Assembly: GCA_900548205.1 (NCBI GenBank)
Contig: URJS01000004.1
Location: 5,463-69,462, forward strand
Source: an uncultured Roseburia sp.
GTDB taxonomy: Bacteria; Bacillota; Clostridia; Lachnospirales; Lachnospiraceae
DNA length: 64,000 nt
Direction: 5' to 3'
Shown here: in pieces, positions 59,192 to 64,000 of the stretch
How positions within the stretch are numbered: the first letter of the stretch is position 1
Layout: the number at the start of each line of letters is the position of its first letter
The notes under the pieces: generated by a model
What the model was told of the DNA's origin: nothing
Database searches by the model: none
Seen by the model: only the letters and a program-made list of their open reading frames with translations
Position numbers and translations under genes: made by a program

Positions 59192-59419
59192 AGGTGCAAA
59201 GCGTCAGTCATATCGAGGGGAAATGCAGGTCTACAAAATGCACAAAAATAAATATGAAAAATTGTGAAGTTTGTGCACACTTAATTGGTATGACATGGTA
59301 TTATAATACCTGTAAAAACCCCCAATACATTATATATAGTTTTTGCTATACCCCATAGTAAAAATACCTTCTCCTAAGAAGCAGCCAAGAAATTGGCTGC
59401 TTTTTACAAAGTTTTTTGC
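59192..59419. other. Gap after ftsH with palindrome and terminator
   Basis: GGTATTATAATACC (59297-59310) is a perfect palindrome containing TATAAT, without a clear -35. A terminator follows at 59380. No gene seen. Confidence 0.5.
59380..59405 (+). terminator. Terminator upstream of the tRNA gene
   Basis: AGCAGCCAA/TTGGCTGCT around GAAA, then TTTTT. Confidence 0.92.
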
Positions 59420-59448
59420 TTGCACAGGGAAGAAAGCTGTGCTATAAT
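59420..59448 (+). promoter_or_regulatory. Promoter of tRNA-Tyr
   Basis: TTGCAC (59420-59425) and TATAAT (59443-59448), 17 nt apart, about 30 nt before the tRNA. Confidence 0.8.
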
Positions 59449-59477
59449 AAACAACTGTTAAGAGTTAATTTACAAAT

Positions 59478-59559
59478 GGGCAGATTCCCGAGTGGCCAAA
59501 GGGGACAGACTGTAAATCTGCTGCAAATTGCTTCGGTGGTTCGAATCCACCTCTGCCCA
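59478..59559 (+). tRNA. tRNA-Tyr (GTA)
   Basis: Acceptor GGGCAGA pairs with TCTGCCC; discriminator A at 59559. Anticodon GTA at 59512-59514, a long variable arm (CTGCAAATTGCTTCGG region) as in class II tRNA-Tyr, and a GGTTCGAATCC T-arm. No CCA is encoded. Confidence 0.97.
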
Positions 59560-59566
59560 TTCTTTT

Positions 59567-59594
59567 AAGACCGACATTGTGTCGGTCTTTTTTT
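59567..59594 (+). terminator. Terminator after tRNA-Tyr
   Basis: AAGACCGACA/TGTCGGTCTT around TTG, then a run of T. The following 100 nt are empty. Confidence 0.93.
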
Positions 59595-59693
59595 GTGCAG
59601 ATTATTAAAAAATGAAATAAGGTATTGTTGGAAAATCTTAAAAAGAATGCGCATAAAGCATAAGTGATTATGCGGATAAAATAAAAAATATTG

Positions 59694-60695
59694 TCAGTCG
59701 CGGTGCGCACAGCGCGCAGTAGATTCACGCTCGATCAGTTTAGGACGCAGCAGCGTTTTGCTGATCGGGATGTGATGGATCAGGGAATTTAAAATATCGT
59801 AAGCACAACGGCCAAGCTCGTTGCGTTCCTGGCGGATTGTGGTAAGCGGCGGGTCAAAAGTGGCAGCAATGGATATGTCGTCAAAACCAACAACGCTGAC
59901 GTCTTCCGGCACGCGGAATCCGCGCTTTGTACATTCGTCAATGACACCTTTGGCAATCAGGTCATTGCCGCAGACCACGGCAGTGGCACCGGCGGAAAGA
60001 AATCCGGGAACATGATATTTGGCACTGTCGGATACATAGTAGCCGTAAGCTGTCAGATCCTTCTGCACAGGAAGTGAAGCAGCAGCCATAGCACTTTCGA
60101 ATGCCTCCTGCCGCTGGTCAGAAACCAGTGAGTATAAGGAACCGTTTAAGAATGCAATGTTTTTATGCCCGAGATTAACCAGATGATTTACTGCCATGGT
60201 GATGCCTTCGTAGCTGTCGGTTCCAAGATAGCAGACATTTGGATTTCCAGAGATGAAATTGTCCAAAAGCACAGTTGGCATGGTAGTGTTTTCCAGCTGC
60301 TTGATCCAGGAATCATGCAATGCAAGACCCATCAGAAAGGCTCCGCAATAGCCGTTTTTCAACAGAAAGGTATCGTATTTTTCCTCTTCCTGAAATGCCG
60401 GGGTGATGGGGAGAATATCAACATCCCATTTGCGGCGGAACGCATTCTGTTTGAAGCCGAGAACTATGTCATATCCGAATTCATCAATTGTTTCGTAATT
60501 CATGTTTTCTATGAAAATGCAAAGCTTGCGGTTTTCCACTTTCTTGGAACGCTTGGTGCTGTATCCCATCTCCACAGCGGTATCGAGAACCATCTGCCGC
60601 AGCTCATCACTTATGTCACTTGCGCCGTTTAAACCTTTGGAGACTGTGCTTACAGAAACTCCAAGACGATTGGCAATATCTTTGATTGTAGCCAT
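59694..60695 (-). CDS. LacI-family transcription regulator
   Basis: Sugar-responsive regulator of 333 residues. The N-terminal helix-turn-helix MATIKDIANRLGVSVSTVSKGLNG is diagnostic; residues 60-330 are the effector-binding domain (NLGHKNIAFLNG, VSVVGFDDISIAATFDPPLTT). Divergent from malQ-malE, so control of the maltodextrin locus is likely (inference). Confidence 0.94.
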   Translation of the reverse strand: MATIKDIANRLGVSVSTVSKGLNGASDISDELRQMVLDTAVEMGYSTKRSKKVENRKLCIFIENMNYETIDEFGYDIVLGFKQNAFRRKWDVDILPITPAFQEEEKYDTFLLKNGYCGAFLMGLALHDSWIKQLENTTMPTVLLDNFISGNPNVCYLGTDSYEGITMAVNHLVNLGHKNIAFLNGSLYSLVSDQRQEAFESAMAAASLPVQKDLTAYGYYVSDSAKYHVPGFLSAGATAVVCGNDLIAKGVIDECTKRGFRVPEDVSVVGFDDISIAATFDPPLTTIRQERNELGRCAYDILNSLIHHIPISKTLLRPKLIERESTARCAHRD

Positions 60696-60737
60696 ATATT
60701 TTCTCCTGTGATTTCTTATGTTTAAATGATTATAAAT

Positions 60738-60901
60738 CAGTTTGGGAAACTGTGCAATTCTTTCTCAAAAAAAGTTTCGAAAAAACAGAGCAATAATGTT
60801 GTGAATATATACAAAAACACGATATAAAATACGTGAAAAGTGGGGAAAATGGTGTCCGAAAACGCAAAATCGTTGACAAAATGACGTAGAGAAACTAAAA
60901 T
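60738..60901 (+). promoter_or_regulatory. Divergent control region: operator-like palindromes and malQ promoter
   Basis: CAGTTTGGGAAACTG (60738-60752) is a perfect 15-bp inverted repeat on the regulator side. For malQ, TTGACA (60873-60878) and TAAAAT (60896-60901) are 17 nt apart, and AACG-N6-CGTT (60861-60874) overlaps the -35 as a possible repressor site. The rest of the 310-nt gap is AT-rich and empty. Confidence 0.7.
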
Positions 60902-61005
60902 TAAGACAGATACGAAAAAACACGAAACAATCCGAAAAGATTTTTAGATGGTTTTTCCAATAATCCGAAGGAGAATTCGTGATTTAAAAGACGGGGTGAA
61001 GAATC

Positions 61006-62502
61006 TTGGAAGGACAGGAAGTAGCAAGAGGTTCCGGAATCCTTCTTGCAGTATCAAGCCTACCGTCAGAGTATGGTATTGGCACTCTGGGTGATGCAGC
61101 GTTCCATTTTGTGGATCTGCTGGTGGATCTGAAACAAAAGTACTGGCAGGTGCTTCCTGTCGGACCTACAAGTTTTGGGGACAGCCCATATCAGAGCTTG
61201 TCGGCATTTGCCGGAAATCCTTATCTGATTGATCTGGATCAGCTTGCCAGAGAAAAGCTTCTGACGCCGGAGGAAATCCGGAGCTATTACTGGGGAACAC
61301 AGAAATCTGCCATTGATTATGCAGCACTCTTTGAAAACAGGACGCTGGTTCTGCAGAAAGCATTTGGCCGGTTTGACGAACACGAACCGGAATTTCAGCA
61401 GTTTGTAGAAGAAAACAGGGACTGGGTCGAAGATTATGGACTGTATATGGCACTGAAAGTATCCAATGGAAACCAGAATTGGCAGAGCTGGCCGGAAGAT
61501 ATTCAAAAAAAACAACCGGTTGCGCTTGCAAAGTGCCGAAAAGAGATGTATAATAACATCATGTTTTGGGTGTTTTGCCAATACAAGTTCTTCCAGCAGT
61601 GGGGAAAACTTAGGGAATATGCCAACAGCAAAGGAATCCAGCTGATCGGAGATGTACCATTTTATGTGGGAAAGGACAGCGTGGATACCTGGATGCATCC
61701 GGAACAGTTTTTACTGGATGAGAATGGCGAAGCTGCTTATGTGGCAGCTGCAATTCCGGATAAGTTTTCCGAAACAGGTCAGGTATGGGGAAACCCACTG
61801 TATAACTGGCCTCTCATGCAGGAGGATGGGTTTTCCTGGTGGAAACGAAGAATGCAGATCAGTACAAAGCTCTTTGATGTAATCCGGATGGATCATTTCA
61901 TCGGGTTCGTCAAAAATTATATGGTTCCGAAAGATGCCACGGATGCTTCAGGCGGACGGTGGATGAAGGGACCGGGGCGCAAACTGACCGACGCTTTGAA
62001 TTCCGTTTTAAATGGAACCACAGTGATCGCCGATGATTACGGCGGCAAGGCATTGATACCGGGAGTGAAAAAACTCCTTGCAAAGACAGGGTGGCTGGAC
62101 ACAAAAGTTTTGATGTTCGCATTTGATGGGGATCCGTCCAATGAACATCTGCCACATAATTATCCGGGAAGCCGCACCGTGGTATACGCGGGAACGCATG
62201 ACAATGATACGATTGTAGGATATTTCAGGGACAAGACAGAATATGAACTGGCTTACCTGTATGAATACCTCAACATCAGCAGTCAGGAAGAAATCCCGGA
62301 TGCACTGATCCGGTGTGCATATGCAAGTATTGCAGACATCGCGGTCATACAGATGCAGGATTTGTTGAAACTCGGGAACGAGGCAAGAATGAATGCACCG
62401 TCTACCGTGGGTTATAACTGGCGGTGGAGATTGAACAAAGAACAGCTCGCGGAAAGCCGCCGGGCGTGGATACGGAATCTTGCGGCGGTATACCGCAGAT
62501 GA
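61006..62502 (+). CDS. malQ: 4-alpha-glucanotransferase (GH77, MalQ) with altered catalytic residues
   Basis: Disproportionates maltodextrins in the cytosol. Family blocks: YGIGTLGDAAFHFVDLL, WQVLPVGPTSFGDSPYQS, WGNPLYNW and AGTHDNDTIVGYF. The nucleophile Asp lies in RMDHFIGF. Exactly 47 residues later, where GH77 has the acid/base Glu of AEDLG, this protein reads ADDYG, and HFRGF reads HFIGF. 498 residues. TTG start at 61006 behind GGGGTGA. Either an active variant or an attenuated paralogue. Confidence 0.92.
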   Translation: MEGQEVARGSGILLAVSSLPSEYGIGTLGDAAFHFVDLLVDLKQKYWQVLPVGPTSFGDSPYQSLSAFAGNPYLIDLDQLAREKLLTPEEIRSYYWGTQKSAIDYAALFENRTLVLQKAFGRFDEHEPEFQQFVEENRDWVEDYGLYMALKVSNGNQNWQSWPEDIQKKQPVALAKCRKEMYNNIMFWVFCQYKFFQQWGKLREYANSKGIQLIGDVPFYVGKDSVDTWMHPEQFLLDENGEAAYVAAAIPDKFSETGQVWGNPLYNWPLMQEDGFSWWKRRMQISTKLFDVIRMDHFIGFVKNYMVPKDATDASGGRWMKGPGRKLTDALNSVLNGTTVIADDYGGKALIPGVKKLLAKTGWLDTKVLMFAFDGDPSNEHLPHNYPGSRTVVYAGTHDNDTIVGYFRDKTEYELAYLYEYLNISSQEEIPDALIRCAYASIADIAVIQMQDLLKLGNEARMNAPSTVGYNWRWRLNKEQLAESRRAWIRNLAAVYRR

Positions 62503-62516
62503 CGCAGAAATTACGA

Positions 62517-62540
62517 TATAGAGCGCAGAGGCGCTTTATA
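62517..62540 (+). other. Hairpin between malQ and malE
   Basis: TATAGAGCGC pairs with GCGCTTTATA around AGAG (one wobble). There is no T-run, so an mRNA processing or attenuation element is more likely than a full terminator. Confidence 0.5.
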
Positions 62541-62584
62541 TAGATACTTTTGAACTATCATTTTTAAAAAAGGAGAGGAAAACG

Positions 62585-63877
62585 ATGAAAAAGAAAGTAT
62601 TAGCAGCAATGCTTGTTGCAGCAATGACAGCTACAATGTTCGCTGGATGTGGCAGCAAGGATGAGGGAACAACAGGAACACAGGCAGCAAACAATGGAAG
62701 CACTTCCGAATCAGCAGAACCAGTTGATGTAAAACTTACTGTTATGGGACCTTCTGAAGATCAGGATGATGCACAGGGGGCATGGTTAAAGACAGAGTGT
62801 GAGGCATTTAACGAGGAACATCCGGAATGGAACATTACATTTGATTATGTAACATGTTCAGAGTCTGATGCAAAAGACACCGTATTACAGGATCCTGCAA
62901 GTGCAGCAGATGTATACATGTTTGCAAATGACCAGATTGCTGATCTGGTTGATGCCGGAGCATTAACAAAGCTTGGTGGAGATGCAGCAGAATATGTTAA
63001 GAGCTCCAACTCAGAAGCTATGGCAGCAACTGTTACATACAACGGAGATATTTATGGTGTTCCTTATACATCAAATACATGGTTTATGTATTATGATAAG
63101 AGAGTCTTCTCAGAAGATGATGTAAAGAGCCTTGATACAATGCTTGAAAAAGGAAAAGTTTCTTTCCCATTTGACAACGGCTGGTATCTTGCTTCCTTCT
63201 ATGCAGCAAACGGATGTACAATCTTCGGAGATGGTACAGATGCATCTAAGGGATATGACTTCGGCGGAGACAACGCTGTAGCAGTAACAAAGTACATTGT
63301 TGACTTATTCAACAACAAGAATTTCGTAATGGACAATAACGATGGATCCCTTGGTCTTGCCGGATTAAAGGATGGATCTGTAAATGCTTACTTCAATGGT
63401 AACTGGAACTATGATGCAGTAGTTAAGAACCTTGGTGAGGAGAACGTTGGTGTTGCAGCCCTTCCTACAATCAACGTTGACGGAAAAGACTGCCAGCTGA
63501 AGGCATTCCTTGGTTCTAAGGCTATTGGTGTTAACCCGAACTGCAAGAATCAGGAAGTTGCTGTTAAGCTTGCTGCATACTTAGGAAGCGAAGACGCACA
63601 GTTAAAGCATTTTGAGTTAAGAAAGCAGGCTCCTGTTAATACAACCCTTGCTTCTAACGAAGAAGTTGCTAAGGATGCAGTTGCAGCAGCTATGGCAAAC
63701 GTAGCAGCAAATTGCTCTATCGCTCAGCCAATCATTCCAATGCAGGCTTACTGGGATGCAGCTACACCATTCGGTGATGCATTCGTACATGGTGCTGAAG
63801 GACAGATCACAGCAGACAATGCTAAGGAAAAGACAGAAGCATTCAACGAGCAGTTAAACAGCTCACTTACAGAGTAA
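62585..63877 (+). CDS. malE: Maltodextrin ABC transporter substrate-binding lipoprotein
   Basis: Captures maltose/maltodextrins outside the membrane. The lipobox is MFAG-C22, followed by a Gly/Ser/Thr/Asn-rich linker. The bilobed fold shows YNGDIYGVPYTSNTWFMYYDKRVF (split here as YGVPYTSNTWFMYY) and a C-terminal WDAATPFGDAF. 430 residues. Codons favour a restricted set, typical of a very highly expressed gene. AGGAGAGG before the ATG. Confidence 0.92.
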   Translation: MKKKVLAAMLVAAMTATMFAGCGSKDEGTTGTQAANNGSTSESAEPVDVKLTVMGPSEDQDDAQGAWLKTECEAFNEEHPEWNITFDYVTCSESDAKDTVLQDPASAADVYMFANDQIADLVDAGALTKLGGDAAEYVKSSNSEAMAATVTYNGDIYGVPYTSNTWFMYYDKRVFSEDDVKSLDTMLEKGKVSFPFDNGWYLASFYAANGCTIFGDGTDASKGYDFGGDNAVAVTKYIVDLFNNKNFVMDNNDGSLGLAGLKDGSVNAYFNGNWNYDAVVKNLGEENVGVAALPTINVDGKDCQLKAFLGSKAIGVNPNCKNQEVAVKLAAYLGSEDAQLKHFELRKQAPVNTTLASNEEVAKDAVAAAMANVAANCSIAQPIIPMQAYWDAATPFGDAFVHGAEGQITADNAKEKTEAFNEQLNSSLTE

Positions 63878-63908
63878 TCTTTTTCCAAAAGAAAAAGACA
63901 GAGAAACA

Positions 63909-63946
63909 ATTCCAAGGTTCTGGGGGACTCCCCGGAATCTTGGAAT
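63909..63946 (+). other. Stable stem-loop after malE without T-run
   Basis: ATTCCAAGGTTCTGGGG pairs with TCCCCGGAATCTTGGAAT with a few wobbles. The lack of T suggests 3'-end stabilisation of malE mRNA ahead of the permease genes. Confidence 0.7.
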
Positions 63947-63996
63947 ACATGAGTCTATAAATATGGCATAGAGCAACATGTGCCGGGAGGATAAGT

Positions 63997-64000
63997 ATGA
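63997..64000 (+). CDS. Start of the next gene (probably a maltodextrin permease), cut by the window
   Basis: ATG at 63997 behind GGGAGG (63984-63990 region). Only the first codon is in the window; identity is inferred from its place after malE. Confidence 0.5.

Noticed and set aside
59297..59310. Promoter at the GGTATTATAATACC palindrome
   Set aside because: No -35 at 16-18 nt upstream; its role is unclear.

Overview
The window reads as the chromosome of a spore-forming, low-to-mid-GC Firmicute, most likely of the family Lachnospiraceae (Clostridia). Grounds: a sporulation and housekeeping block in the order HU, rqcP, yabP, yabQ, divIC, spoIIE, tilS, hpt, ftsH; paired glgC/glgD; SpoVG; a short-form ProS under a T-box; SAM-I control of metK; an anaerobic sulfatase maturase; and small families typical of gut Lachnospiraceae (DUF6465-like, long PRPP synthetase, CotS-like kinase). 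No phage structural genes, insertion sequences or CRISPR arrays were seen.

Layout. 1-1454: end of ecfT, then truA. 1455-10348: an insertion between truA and rplM, holding a TctCBA-type transporter, a cytosolic Cys-type sulfatase, a GntR/LacI-type regulator and its sulfatase maturase (frameshifted in a G7 tract), then a chemoreceptor with a zinc-binding CZB-like sensor outside the membrane. 10376-11381: rplM-rpsI. 11382-16448: an AT-rich island behind rpsI with a five-gene restriction-modification locus (small HTH protein, two D12-class adenine methylases, an AlwI-family endonuclease, an extra PD-(D/E)XK-like protein). 16572-18868: MarR regulator with a membrane-anchored choloylglycine-hydrolase-like enzyme, then Bcp peroxiredoxin. 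18892-23381: lineage-specific genes, including a large surface protein with a degenerate C39-like domain, an HPr-like protein and a DUF6465-like protein. 23414-28330 (minus strand): prs, and dnaD-dnaI behind two abutting pairs of perfect DnaA boxes, and murC. 28620-39241: glgC-glgD-spoVG, pth-mfd, a PrsA-like foldase, aroK and an M23 endopeptidase. 39345-47451: murA, SAM riboswitch-metK, a two-component pair, T-box-controlled pseudouridine synthase and proS. 47483-59191: cca, a CotS-like kinase, a PEGA lipoprotein, then the sporulation block. 59478-64000: tRNA-Tyr, a LacI regulator, malQ and malE at the start of a maltodextrin locus cut by the window edge.

Dispersed repeats tie the intergenic regions together. 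One family (R1, about 38 nt, at least five units) folds into a hairpin whose stem shows compensatory changes. Another (R2, 82 nt, three copies, one partial) lies upstream of marR, aroK and metK. The strongest leads are the sulfatase import cassette, the R-M island with its fifth gene, the DnaA-box pairs at dnaD, the 21-bp-spaced spoIIE promoter and the R1 family. All calls come from reading the sequence; no database search was possible.
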